NCBI GenBank assembly: GCA_910588125.1
Contig: CAJUPI010000002.1
Coordinates: forward strand, 1-64,000
Direction: 5' to 3'
Source: an uncultured Lachnospiraceae bacterium
Lineage (GTDB): Bacteria > Bacillota > Clostridia > Lachnospirales > Lachnospiraceae
DNA length: 64,000 bases
In this document: piece after piece, positions 1 through 9,010 of the stretch
Numbering within the stretch: the stretch's first letter is position 1
Layout: each line of letters starts with the position of its first letter
The notes under the pieces: model-generated
What the model was told of the DNA's origin: nothing
Database searches by the model: none
The model's input: the letters and a program-made list of their open reading frames with translations, nothing else
Position numbers and translations under genes: made by a program

Positions 1-29
1 CAGATAACCAGAAACCGGAGGAAATGCGG

Positions 30-614
30 ATGAAGAAGATACTTGTGATACAGGGTGGCGGCAGGGCAAAGGGAAACACTGCCCAGCTTATCAACAGTTT
101 TGTGGCTGGGGCAGAAGAAAGCGGACATTCCGTAAAAGTGATCTCGCTTTTAAAGAATGAGGTCAAGGGCTGTTTGGGTTGTAATGCCTGCCGGTATGGG
201 AAGCCCTGTATCCAGAAAGACGCTTTTAATGACCTTGTGCCGAAGATCAAGGATGCAGACTGTATTGTGTTTGCTTCCCCGCTGTACTTCTGGACGGTAT
301 CTGCCAGGATAAAGGCATTTATCGAACGGTTTTACTGTATTGCAGAGGAAGATCCAAACCCGCCGCTTGGCAGGTATGAGAAGTACCCCATAAAGGACTG
401 CGCCCTGCTGATGACATCAGCGGATGACTTTTTCTGGACGTTTGAGCAGGCGGTATCGTATTATCAGTTTGCGCTTGTCAATTACATCGGCTTTCATGAC
501 AGGGGCATGGTGCTTGCCGGTGGATGCGGGGATACCAATGGCAGGCCGCAGATTGACGGGACAGCACGTTTGCAGGAAGCGTATGAGTTTGGGAAAAATA
601 TTTACCCTCAATAG
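30..614 (+). CDS. Iron-sulfur flavoprotein / NADPH-dependent FMN reductase family protein
   Basis: A 194-residue flavodoxin-fold protein. The N-terminal strand followed by GGGRAKGNTAQ is the usual FMN phosphate-binding loop. A compact cysteine motif CLGCNACRYGKPC (C-x2-C-x2-C-x5-C) is the signature of archaeal/clostridial iron-sulfur flavoproteins, which move electrons between FMN and a 4Fe-4S cluster; the physiological partner is not visible. FASPLYFWTVSARIKAFIER is the conserved second half of the flavin site. Two ATGs lie close together: the one at 24 is only 2 nt from GGAGG (17-21), while the one at 30 has 8 nt spacing, so 30 is preferred. The family call is firm; substrate and role are unknown. 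Confidence 0.85.
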   Translation: MKKILVIQGGGRAKGNTAQLINSFVAGAEESGHSVKVISLLKNEVKGCLGCNACRYGKPCIQKDAFNDLVPKIKDADCIVFASPLYFWTVSARIKAFIERFYCIAEEDPNPPLGRYEKYPIKDCALLMTSADDFFWTFEQAVSYYQFALVNYIGFHDRGMVLAGGCGDTNGRPQIDGTARLQEAYEFGKNIYPQ

Positions 615-656
615 GGAGAAAGCTGTGAAAAGCGGATTTAGAGAGAGGTGATTGTT

Positions 657-808
657 TTGGAAGCGAAATACCATATGACACGGGAAGAGAACATTCTTGT
701 TGCCAAGAGGAATATCGTGGATTCTGGAAGAGTGTGCGGCTGGAGGGACTGGCTGTGACCTACCCGGACACCATCTATAATGGCATGAGCGTCCAGGGGG
801 TAAAGTTA
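657..808 (+). pseudogene. Fic-family protein, N-terminal remnant (frameshifted)
   Basis: A TTG start with RBS (GAGAGGTG at 643-650) opens EAKYHMTREENILVAKRN, which matches the usual beginning of Clostridial Fic/DOC AMP-transferase proteins (recalled from family knowledge). The frame breaks near 726-730 and continues in another frame as WKSVRLEGLAVTYPDT and then IYNGMSVQGVK before homology ends at about 808. The catalytic HPFxxGNGR Fic motif is absent, so only about 50 residues of the N-terminus remain. It is a dead fragment at the edge of a deletion scar. Confidence 0.65.
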
Positions 809-1047
809 AGAGCTCGGCAACACTCCCGGACAATGATATCAATACCTCCGTTGACCAGACAAAGAAACTCATCATCGCCATAAAGAAGGGTCTGAAGTAT
901 CCACCTTGCAACGGTGGATTCAAGTATGATGATGTTATCGAATTCCTGAATAAGCTGTCGAGTATTTTCGATTGGCCAATTTATGAGAAGTCGACGCTTG
1001 GAAGTCTATCGAAAAGAAAATGGTATGCAGTTATACTGTGTCAGTGG
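781..1047 (+). pseudogene. Unidentified gene fragment fused in frame to the DUF262 remnant
   Basis: Reading frame 1 is open from 781 straight into the DUF262/DUF1524 gene, with no start codon and no RBS. The translated stretch (INTSVDQTKKLIIAIKKG, then WMEGSGLSYIMKRALEYH) does not belong to DUF262. It faintly resembles the C-terminal part of a superfamily 2 helicase, but that is a weak impression. The likely reading is a third broken gene joined at a deletion point near 1090-1100. Coordinates are approximate. Confidence 0.4.
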
Positions 1048-2319
1048 ATGGAAGGCTCAGGCCTGAGCTATATAATGAAGAGGGCGCTTGAATACCACAA
1101 GAATCATCCAGATATTTATGCATTACTGAATCAAGCTATTTTGCTTCCAATTACAGCGGATACACAAGATACTGCTTTAACAATCTTCTCAACATTGAAT
1201 GATAGAGGTTTGCCTTTGTCAGATGCAGATATTTTTAAAGCAAAGATTTATAACCAGCTTGAACCGGAAGATAAAAAAGCCTTTATCGAGAGATGGAAGG
1301 ATTTAGATGAGCAGGCTACAGACGCAAACGAAAGCATTCAGCAGCTGTTCTACTACAATATGTTTTATTATCGTGCCTTGGAGCAGGATACTAAGACAAC
1401 TACTCCCGGCGTAAGAAAGTATTATGCTGCCAATAAATTTGAGCGTTTATATAAACCAGAACTGATAGATACACTATTTGTGATTTTGAACCTATGGAAA
1501 GTTGTCAACAAGGGTGAAGAAATAGAGGATGAGGCTTGGACGAAGAATATGAAAATCAAGCAGACGCTCGATACTTTGAGTTCTTATCCAAATGAGTTCT
1601 GGAAATATCCGGTAGTGATTTATTATGTATGTTATCGAAATGAAGAAAATTTCGAAGCGCGGTTTGCACTATTCTTGAATAAGCTTCTTATGGAATTGAT
1701 GACAAAGTATCTTATGATTCCGACCATCAATGCTGTAAAGCCAGATATTCTGAAATTGAATTCAGCAATCGTTGCTTCAGATGTACCAACATTTGAATTC
1801 AAGAATATTGATTTGGCTCAGCTGGAACCTTATATTCAGAATCCTAACCGTAATGCGGTACGTATGCTTTTGAAGACATTGGCGTATGAGCAGCAAGATG
1901 AGCTTCTGCCTGCAAAATGGGAAATTGAGCATATCTTCCCTCAGAAGTGGCAGACAAACTATTTCCCGGATGAGTCAGACGCGACCATCAAGGAAAAGAT
2001 TGAGCATATAGGCAATAAGATACCGTTTGAAAAGAAGCTTAATATCGTAGCTGGCAATGGCTATTTCGGTAAGAAGAAAAAGGAATATACAGCATCAAAA
2101 ATTGCAATTACAAAGGCGATGGGTACTTCTGATGTTGCCGATTGGAACATGGACTCTATAATGAAACGCGATATCCGTGTTTCTGATGAAATCATAAAAA
2201 TTTTGAATAGATGGAATAATGAGTATTTGAACATACAAGTTGAAGAAAGCGAAGCAGAGGAGCCTTCTGAGGAAGATTTAGCTCGAATTGAAGAATTCAA
2301 GAAAAAAGGCTGGATATAA
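1048..2319 (+). CDS. DUF262/DUF1524 (GmrSD-like) protein, N-terminally truncated
   Basis: The 423-residue frame carries the second half of DUF262 (TALTIFSTLNDRGLPLSDAD, about residues 49-68) and a C-terminal DUF1524 His-Me-finger nuclease with EIEHIFPQKWQ, where His295 is the expected catalytic residue. GmrSD enzymes are type IV restriction systems that cut modified phage DNA. Full-length members run to about 600 residues and begin with a DGQQR nucleotide-binding motif; that part is missing here. The first ATG (1048) is an internal methionine of an upstream open frame, has no RBS, and the preceding sequence is unrelated. The nuclease half looks intact, but the protein is probably non-functional. 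Confidence 0.7.
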   Translation: MEGSGLSYIMKRALEYHKNHPDIYALLNQAILLPITADTQDTALTIFSTLNDRGLPLSDADIFKAKIYNQLEPEDKKAFIERWKDLDEQATDANESIQQLFYYNMFYYRALEQDTKTTTPGVRKYYAANKFERLYKPELIDTLFVILNLWKVVNKGEEIEDEAWTKNMKIKQTLDTLSSYPNEFWKYPVVIYYVCYRNEENFEARFALFLNKLLMELMTKYLMIPTINAVKPDILKLNSAIVASDVPTFEFKNIDLAQLEPYIQNPNRNAVRMLLKTLAYEQQDELLPAKWEIEHIFPQKWQTNYFPDESDATIKEKIEHIGNKIPFEKKLNIVAGNGYFGKKKKEYTASKIAITKAMGTSDVADWNMDSIMKRDIRVSDEIIKILNRWNNEYLNIQVEESEAEEPSEEDLARIEEFKKKGWI

Positions 2320-2333
2320 GGAGGGAATCTTAT

Positions 2334-3380
2334 TTGAAAAAGAAAAAAGATGAAGTAACTATCCGTTCCAGCGCAGCAGAATATCTGACCTATGTTGCTT
2401 CTGTCGGTGACCAGCAGGACAGTTTTGAAATGCGCTATGAGGATGAGAATATATGGCTTACACAGAAGATGATGGCCACGTTATATGATGTGGATGTTCG
2501 TACAATCAATGAACACATTAAAAAAATTTATTCAGATTCAGAACTTGAGGAAGATTCAACTATCCGGAATTTCCGGATAGTTCAAACGGAAGGTTCCCGT
2601 CAGGTTACACGTGATACCAAGCATTATAATCTTCAGATGATTATCGCCGTCGGCTTTAAAGTGAATAATGAGCGTGCAGTGCAGTTTCGTAAATGGGTCA
2701 ACAACATCGTTAAGGACTACACAATCAAAGGCTGGGCTATGGATGATGAACGTCTGAAAAATGGCGGTTCAGTGCTTACTACAGAGTACTTTGACCATTT
2801 GCTTGAGCAGATTCGTGAAATCCGACTGTCTGAACGTAGATTTTATCAGAAGATAACAGATATATATGCCACATCACTTGACTATGACCGTAATGCAAAA
2901 ACGACGAAACAGTTTTTTGCAAAGGTACAAAATAAAATGCATTATGCGGTACACGGACATACGGCAGCAGAGCTGATTTATGAGCGCGCAGATGCAGATA
3001 AGCCACATATGGGTCTAACCACATGGGCAGCAGCACCGGACGGCAAAATAGTAAAAAGTGATGTAAGCATTGCAAAAAATTATCTAAGCGAAGAAGAAAT
3101 GCGCTCATTAGAACGTATTGTATCAGCGTATTTGGATTTGGCAGAAGACCGTGCGGAACGACATATTCCGATGACGATGGAGGATTGGTCAAAGCGTCTT
3201 GATTTATTCCTGATGGCAGATGACAGAGAGGTTCTTCAGGATGCAGGGAAAATTACAGTGGAGATTGCCAAGGCAAAAGCTGAAACTGAGTTTGAAAAGT
3301 ACCGTGTCATTCAGGACAGATTATTTATGTCCGACTTTGATAAATACATGCTGGAATTAGAGGAAAATGCAAAGAAATAA
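2334..3380 (+). CDS. rhuM: RhuM family protein
   Basis: A 348-residue protein matching the RhuM family, named after a Salmonella pathogenicity-island gene and common beside restriction systems. Recognisable blocks are IWLTQKMMATLYDVDVRTINEHIKK (a DNA-binding HTH-like region, about residues 40-65), the family-typical YNLQMIIAVGFKVNNERAVQFR (about 99-120), and a C-terminal coiled region rich in K/E/A. It starts with TTG at 2334, 9 nt after AAGGAGG (2318-2324), which overlaps the stop of the gene upstream; no ATG is nearby. Molecular function is not established for the family. Its position between restriction genes suggests a defence-island accessory. Confidence 0.85.
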   Translation: MKKKKDEVTIRSSAAEYLTYVASVGDQQDSFEMRYEDENIWLTQKMMATLYDVDVRTINEHIKKIYSDSELEEDSTIRNFRIVQTEGSRQVTRDTKHYNLQMIIAVGFKVNNERAVQFRKWVNNIVKDYTIKGWAMDDERLKNGGSVLTTEYFDHLLEQIREIRLSERRFYQKITDIYATSLDYDRNAKTTKQFFAKVQNKMHYAVHGHTAAELIYERADADKPHMGLTTWAAAPDGKIVKSDVSIAKNYLSEEEMRSLERIVSAYLDLAEDRAERHIPMTMEDWSKRLDLFLMADDREVLQDAGKITVEIAKAKAETEFEKYRVIQDRLFMSDFDKYMLELEENAKK

Positions 3381-3821
3381 AGCATTGATTTCAGGTCGAG
3401 ACGGTGAAATCCAGCAACTCAACCTTGCCGAGTGCATCGACTCATCAGTGGTTGATATAGCTTCTCTATGAGGAAATAAGTCAGCCTTTACCGTCTCAAC
3501 TGTCGATACAGTGGCAGAAACACAGCTGTGATAAAATGCCTGCATTAGTATAGTAACAAGGGGCATTACTCGACTGTTTTCCATAAACGCAGACAGTAAA
3601 GACCTTGATATAGATGTTGAAAATCGTACAATTTTTAAACGTGAATTAGATTTTTTGGTGAGAGTGGACTTGTTTCCTTTTTGATATGATATGTTTCCGC
3701 GAACAGGCGGTTACTCTGACATCAATCAGGAGGTGTCGTTCCATGTGGAGGTGGTTGTTCTGCTGATTTGTGCGATTGAATGATGTCAGGAACATGGGTT
3801 GGAGTATGCGGAGGAAAATAT
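3381..3821 (+). other. 441-bp stretch without a recognisable gene
   Basis: No reading frame here has both a start with RBS and recognisable protein content. A minus-strand frame (3584-3357) is open but has no family features. The segment is probably wreckage or a non-coding spacer. A short open run around 3385-3470 (plus) may be residue of a lost gene. Confidence 0.5.
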
Positions 3822-4226
3822 GTGAAGATTAGGTTGGCAGAAAAATCAGACATTGAAACACTTTCTATATATGATAAGCACATTCGGGTAGAAGAATTGG
3901 AGTCCGCCGTATCGCTTGGACGAGTGATTGTGGCAGAAGATAGCGGAACGTTTATCGGTTGGCTGCGGTGGAATCTGTTCTGGGATAACACGCCGTTTAT
4001 GAATATGCTGTTTATACTTGAACAGTATCGTAGTTGTGGTTATGGAAGAACAATGATTGCTTATTGGGAAAAACAAATGAAGACAAAGGGATATGATTTA
4101 GTCATGACATCTTCCTTATCGAATGAATCGGCACAGTATTTTTATCGTAAATTGAACTATGTGGATTCGGGTGCATTACTGTTACCTGGAGAACCTCTGG
4201 AAATTATCTTTGTAAAGAAAATATAA
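3822..4226 (+). CDS. GNAT-family N-acetyltransferase
   Basis: A 134-residue GNAT enzyme that would transfer acetyl from acetyl-CoA to an amine. KIRLAEKSDIETL opens the fold, IVAEDSGTFIGWLRW is the beta2-beta4 hairpin, and LEQYRSCGYGRTMIAYWEKQM carries the acetyl-CoA pyrophosphate loop (Q/R-x2-G-x-G/R). NESAQYFYRKLNYVDSG is the usual C-terminal motif. The start is GTG at 3822, 7 nt after GGAGG (3810-3814); the frame extends upstream to 3780 but without an RBS. The substrate cannot be predicted. Confidence 0.85.
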   Translation: MKIRLAEKSDIETLSIYDKHIRVEELESAVSLGRVIVAEDSGTFIGWLRWNLFWDNTPFMNMLFILEQYRSCGYGRTMIAYWEKQMKTKGYDLVMTSSLSNESAQYFYRKLNYVDSGALLLPGEPLEIIFVKKI

Positions 4227-4350
4227 GATGCCGTCAGGGACAAAATATTTCAGGAAATAATATCAGAAAGAAGAGCATGTAAAATATCAAGAAGATCCTG
4301 ACTTTTAGGAGAAATGTGATAGGAACATAGAATCTCAAGGAGGGTGTTAA

Positions 4351-6342
4351 ATGTCAAAAACGCGACTACAGCTTACCTGGTATAACAAAGATAAAGCGCT
4401 GATACCCACAGAAAGTGGAAAATATGGATACATATGGGTGGAGCCATCGGATCCGAGATACTGCGAGATTCATACTCTCATTTTTGATGAGTATGTCACT
4501 GGCAGGCAGACACCTAAAAGTGATGAATTTCTGTATTCTGAAAGAGCGGATTTCGTTCCGCAAGAGGATAATCTTCTGATTTTAGGAGAGTCCGGCGATG
4601 TTCTTGAGACATTGACGCGTATACCAGAACTCGCTGATAAATATTTGGGAAAAGTAAAATTGGTATACATCGATCCTCCATTTAACACTGCACAGACATT
4701 TGCTTCTTACGAAGATAATCTGGAGCATTCTATCTGGTTGACGATGATGAGAGATCGGCTGCTGAATTTGAAACGAATTCTGTCAGATGACGGTTCAATC
4801 TGGGTTCACTTAGATACTGCCGAAAATCACCGTATGCGGCTTCTTCTTGATGAGGTGTTTGGGCAGCAAAATTTTGTCGCAGAAATTGTCTGGGGAAAAG
4901 CAGATACAAGCAGAAATGATGCAAGGCAATTTTCGGAGGATCAAGATTACATCTATGTATATTCCAAAACTGAAAATTGGAAGCTGAACAGACTGCCAAG
5001 AACAGCACAGCAGGACTCGATCTATAAGGCACCCGACGGCGATCCGGTTCCGTGGATTGCGAAACCGGGGCATGCACCTGGGGCGGCCACGCATCAGGGG
5101 ATGGTTTATGCTGTGCAGTCACCATTTACCGGAGATTTATTGTATCCTCCTGTTGGCGGATGCTGGAGACTTGGCCAATCCCAAATGTATGCAGAGCTAT
5201 CTAAATATACTGAGTACGAACTCGTGGAATTAGATGACAAGGAAAAACGGGCAGAAATTTGTGGAGTTCCTGTAGCAGACATAAGAGATGGAGTGAAAGC
5301 AATTTTGTTAAAAGATTCTCTTGAAATAGCAAAAGTAAATGCACAGAAGGTTGCTGAAGGCGTTTTACCGGATGTTTTTTTCATTAATGACGGCAAACGT
5401 ATCCAAGTAAAAGGACATCTGCCGGAAGGTGGGATCACACCTCGAACCATATGGAATTTTACTGATGTGGGAAGCAATCGGAATAGCAAAGCAGAAATTA
5501 AAGCCTTGTTTCCCGGAGAAACACCGTTTTCTACGCCCAAACCAGAAAGACTACTCCAGAGGATTATTCATATTGCCACCAATCCTGGAGATCTTGTCCT
5601 TGATTGCTTCGCTGGATCGGGTACTACAGCAGCGGTTGCGCAGAAAATGGGACGAAGATGGATTACCTGTGAACTGTTAGAATCCATTTTTAATCGTTAT
5701 ACTCGGCCAAGGCTTGAAAAAGTTATAAACGATATGGATTCTGGTGGAATCACAAAAACGAAAGGTGAACGTATTGCGGCAGATAGTGCTGAACTACCTG
5801 AAGGAGTATCTGCCGATGATGCAGCAATATTTAATTCCATATTAAATAAGCTCATAACTGACAATGATGAGATAAGACAAGATAAAATCATTAAAACATT
5901 AAAGGCGCTTACCAAAACCAAAAGCGCAAAGGAAGTAATAAACTGGCGCGGTGGCGGCGGATTTCAAGTCGCACATCTCGCCCCTGGGTGCTTCGACTAT
6001 GATCCCAAATTGGAGCGAGTATTTCTAACAACCGCTGCTAAGGGCGACACTCTTATTCGATCTGTAGCTGCTAATTTGGGATTTAGGATGCTTATCAAGG
6101 ATGAGGCGGCTGTGTTTGATGCCCGAAGAGGTAATTCCCTGTTGAAGGTTATCGACGGTGTAGCCACGGCAGAAATTGTCGATTGGCTTGTGGCACAAAG
6201 AGAATCCAATGAGACAATTGTTTTGGCGGCAATAAGTGTTATGGATGGAGTTCGTCAGCATCTTCGCCGTAGCTGCAAGGGTTCCAGAATTGTCGTCATT
6301 CCAGATGATATATTCCATTTTACGAAAGGGGGCGAGGAATAA
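4351..6342 (+). CDS. mod: Type III restriction-modification methyltransferase subunit (Mod)
   Basis: A 663-residue beta-class N6-adenine DNA methyltransferase, the recognition and methylation subunit of a type III restriction system. Motif IV is DPPFN at residues 108-112, followed by the conserved helix SIWLTMMRDRL; the AdoMet-binding motif I is DCFAGSGTT at 418-426. The order IV then I defines the beta class. The variable central segment (about 175-385) is the expected target-recognition region. The RBS AAGGAGG lies just upstream of ATG 4351. The stop overlaps the start of res by one base (TAATG), so the two subunits are translationally coupled. No simple-sequence repeat that would make it phase-variable is seen in the gene. 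Confidence 0.93.
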   Translation: MSKTRLQLTWYNKDKALIPTESGKYGYIWVEPSDPRYCEIHTLIFDEYVTGRQTPKSDEFLYSERADFVPQEDNLLILGESGDVLETLTRIPELADKYLGKVKLVYIDPPFNTAQTFASYEDNLEHSIWLTMMRDRLLNLKRILSDDGSIWVHLDTAENHRMRLLLDEVFGQQNFVAEIVWGKADTSRNDARQFSEDQDYIYVYSKTENWKLNRLPRTAQQDSIYKAPDGDPVPWIAKPGHAPGAATHQGMVYAVQSPFTGDLLYPPVGGCWRLGQSQMYAELSKYTEYELVELDDKEKRAEICGVPVADIRDGVKAILLKDSLEIAKVNAQKVAEGVLPDVFFINDGKRIQVKGHLPEGGITPRTIWNFTDVGSNRNSKAEIKALFPGETPFSTPKPERLLQRIIHIATNPGDLVLDCFAGSGTTAAVAQKMGRRWITCELLESIFNRYTRPRLEKVINDMDSGGITKTKGERIAADSAELPEGVSADDAAIFNSILNKLITDNDEIRQDKIIKTLKALTKTKSAKEVINWRGGGGFQVAHLAPGCFDYDPKLERVFLTTAAKGDTLIRSVAANLGFRMLIKDEAAVFDARRGNSLLKVIDGVATAEIVDWLVAQRESNETIVLAAISVMDGVRQHLRRSCKGSRIVVIPDDIFHFTKGGEE

Positions 6343-8966
6343 TGGCGAAGAAACTCAATATTTCCTATGATTCTGATCTGATTGAGTCTATCAGTGCAGA
6401 TTTTGATTTAAGAGATCCCAATAAAGAGGCATTGCGGAAGTTAATTTTCACTCTTGACGGCAGCTATGATCCAAGTGAGATGCAGATCCTAAATCTTGCC
6501 ACCGGCGTAGGAAAGACATATTTAATGGCTGCTTTCATTGAATATTTACGCCAGCAAGGGATAGGTAATGTGGTGATCGTAACTCCGGGGAAAACGGTAC
6601 AGTCCAAAACAGTGCAGAATTTCACGCCCGGCAGCCCTCGATATATTTCCGGATCGCAGGTACCTCCTGATATCGTTACGCCGCAGGATTATTCTGCATG
6701 GGTGACACGTATCAATGGAGAGCCAAGACTTTCCTTTGGACGTGAAGTTCCAGTATTGGCTTTTATTTTTAACATTCAACAGTTGATTGCACCAAAGACT
6801 ATGGAAGGTGATACACACGGTTTATCACAAGAGGCAGAGCGCCGTAAGCCTCGCCGGTTCGATGAGAATGCAGGTATCCTGTTCGAGTATTTGAAAGGAC
6901 TAAACGATCTTGTTGTCATCGCCGATGAGTCACATCTTTATTCTGCAAGTGCCGTGGCATTTCACGCTGCATTGGAAGAGCTTGCCCCTGCTGCGTCCAT
7001 TGGCCTTACGGCATCGGTGCTTCCGGATGATCATGTGATATTTGAATATCCACTATATAAGGCTATTCGGGAGCAATATGTTAAGTCACCGGTTTTGGCC
7101 TTCCGCAAGGGGGGATACGGAGAAGACCCGGCTTCTGAAGAACAGCAGCTGAGAGATGCGCTCCAGCTGAGAGAATGGAAGCAGGCCTATTATGATGCTT
7201 ATGCGGCACAAACAGGTAAGGCGCATGTTAATGCCATAGCTTTTGTGGTTTGCTCCGATGTTGATCATGCGACACAGGTTACTGAGCTTTTGCGTACACC
7301 AGAATATTTAGGGCGCGAATTGGCTGTACTGCAGGTGGACTCCAAACATGAGGATGAGCTTACGCAGAGCTTGTTGGAAAAACTGGATCAGCCGGATTCA
7401 CCCGTCCTTGCCGTGGTCAGTGTGAATAAACTGAAAGAAGGGTGGGATGTAAAAAATATTGCAATTGTTGTCACACTTCGTGCTATGGCTTCTGAAGTCC
7501 TCACGCAACAGACTATGGGACGGGGCCTGCGCCTGCCTTTTGGAAAGTATACCGGTGTGTGGCAGATAGACCAGCTGGACATCATTTCTCATCAGTCTTT
7601 CCAGGAATTGCTTGCAGCGGAAAATGTACTGGAGCAATTCGGCCTTGAGGAAGCTGTATCACAAGCGGATAAGGCGAAGGTGGCTGCTGCGATCAAGAAG
7701 GTTGTAGAACAGGCTGAGAAGACTACATCGCAAACATCCTTTGAGATGATTGATCATACATCGGATTCGGATGCTTCTGGCCATGCTCGACAGGAAGGCC
7801 AATCTTCAACAGATAGTGCTTATCTCTATCATAGTGGTGGGAATGGGGCTGCTTCATATGTCGCTGAGAATACGGGAACATATGGAGGAGAAACGGATAA
7901 TTCTACAGTAGGGATTCGTACTATTGGTGACGATGGAATCGGCCAATCCAATGATATTATACTGACACCTGTCATCATTGAACGGAATCCGCGTTTTGCA
8001 GATGTCTCATACAAGTTTCCGGTTACAGTCGTCAATATGGTGCAACCACCGATAGAATTATCGGAAATTGCAGATAAGGACATAGAAGAAGCGGCTAAAA
8101 AGGTGACATCGACGGGAGATGTTTTATACCGAAAAGAGATTATCGCAGCACTTGGCAAAAAGCTTCGTGCAGTTGATGCTGAGAACGCTGAAGTCGATTC
8201 TGTCCATGTCGATGAAAAAGATGCAGCTGATGCTTTGGTAAAGCTCGTGGTTAATATGCAGCTTGTCCCGTCGACATCCGCCGTCATTCGTTATGTGGAG
8301 AATTATCTGGTTCCGAAATTTATGAAAAATGTAACTTTTGATGGGTGGACGGTCAAGTCGCTCGATTCTGCCCGGATGCAGCTTCAAAGCGTAGTGCGTG
8401 ATTATATCACATCGGTCCAGCGTGCGACAAAAGAAATACCGACAATTCATCCAAAAGAGATGAGCATGCAGGAATACACGCTTCCTTTGGGAGAAAAGGT
8501 GTATGAACCGATCGATTCCCGTGAGCAATTTGTACGAGGAAGGGGTTATTCGGGATGGTTCAAATCCCTGTTTACAGAGGAATATTTTGACTCCTATAGC
8601 GGTGAGTATCAGTTGGCACGGCTGTTGAATACTTCTCCACATATTGTATGGTGGCATCGGCTCCATCCCCAGGATGGTGCCTATATCTATTATAATGCGA
8701 AAGACAGGTATTTCCCTGATTTTGTTGCGTTTGATGATTCTGGCGTCCATTGGATTATCGAAGGCAAAGATAAGTTCGGTCGCGATAATAGCCGAGTCCA
8801 GGCTAAGCGCAAAGCTATGGAAGCGCTGGTACGAAAGCTCGTCATTGAGGACGAGTATACAGCTCAGAAGTGGGGGTATCTTATTGCCTATGAGGATGAT
8901 ATAGCCAAAGCTGATACTTGGGATGATCTGAAAACAATTGCCCGGCCCGTAAGCAATACTCTGTAA
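6342..8966 (+). CDS. res: Type III restriction enzyme helicase-nuclease subunit (Res)
   Basis: An 874-residue partner of Mod; Res2Mod2 complexes track along DNA after ATP hydrolysis and cut beside unmethylated sites. Walker A is TGVGKT (54-59) and motif II is the DExH-type DESH (195-198). Motifs V/VI lie in VVSVNKLKEGWDVKN and TQQTMGRGLRLPFG. The C-terminal nuclease shows a PD-(D/E)xK pattern: PDF with Asp793, then EGK at 807-809. All catalytic motifs are present and length is within the family range, so the enzyme should be active. It overlaps mod by one base, with a purine-rich RBS inside the end of mod. Confidence 0.93.
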   Translation: MAKKLNISYDSDLIESISADFDLRDPNKEALRKLIFTLDGSYDPSEMQILNLATGVGKTYLMAAFIEYLRQQGIGNVVIVTPGKTVQSKTVQNFTPGSPRYISGSQVPPDIVTPQDYSAWVTRINGEPRLSFGREVPVLAFIFNIQQLIAPKTMEGDTHGLSQEAERRKPRRFDENAGILFEYLKGLNDLVVIADESHLYSASAVAFHAALEELAPAASIGLTASVLPDDHVIFEYPLYKAIREQYVKSPVLAFRKGGYGEDPASEEQQLRDALQLREWKQAYYDAYAAQTGKAHVNAIAFVVCSDVDHATQVTELLRTPEYLGRELAVLQVDSKHEDELTQSLLEKLDQPDSPVLAVVSVNKLKEGWDVKNIAIVVTLRAMASEVLTQQTMGRGLRLPFGKYTGVWQIDQLDIISHQSFQELLAAENVLEQFGLEEAVSQADKAKVAAAIKKVVEQAEKTTSQTSFEMIDHTSDSDASGHARQEGQSSTDSAYLYHSGGNGAASYVAENTGTYGGETDNSTVGIRTIGDDGIGQSNDIILTPVIIERNPRFADVSYKFPVTVVNMVQPPIELSEIADKDIEEAAKKVTSTGDVLYRKEIIAALGKKLRAVDAENAEVDSVHVDEKDAADALVKLVVNMQLVPSTSAVIRYVENYLVPKFMKNVTFDGWTVKSLDSARMQLQSVVRDYITSVQRATKEIPTIHPKEMSMQEYTLPLGEKVYEPIDSREQFVRGRGYSGWFKSLFTEEYFDSYSGEYQLARLLNTSPHIVWWHRLHPQDGAYIYYNAKDRYFPDFVAFDDSGVHWIIEGKDKFGRDNSRVQAKRKAMEALVRKLVIEDEYTAQKWGYLIAYEDDIAKADTWDDLKTIARPVSNTL

Positions 8967-9010
8967 AAGGTGGTTTAACACACCGGAGCAGATAAAGGAG
9001 GTGATCGCTG

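Noticed and set aside
417..923. Minus-strand 168-residue frame opposite the flavoprotein gene
   Set aside because: It is antisense to a well-supported gene and has no family features.
3357..3584. Minus-strand frame in the gap after RhuM
   Set aside because: No RBS and no recognisable protein features; it overlaps the end of the RhuM gene.
4351..6342. Phase-variable mod gene
   Set aside because: No simple-sequence repeat tract is seen in mod or its promoter.
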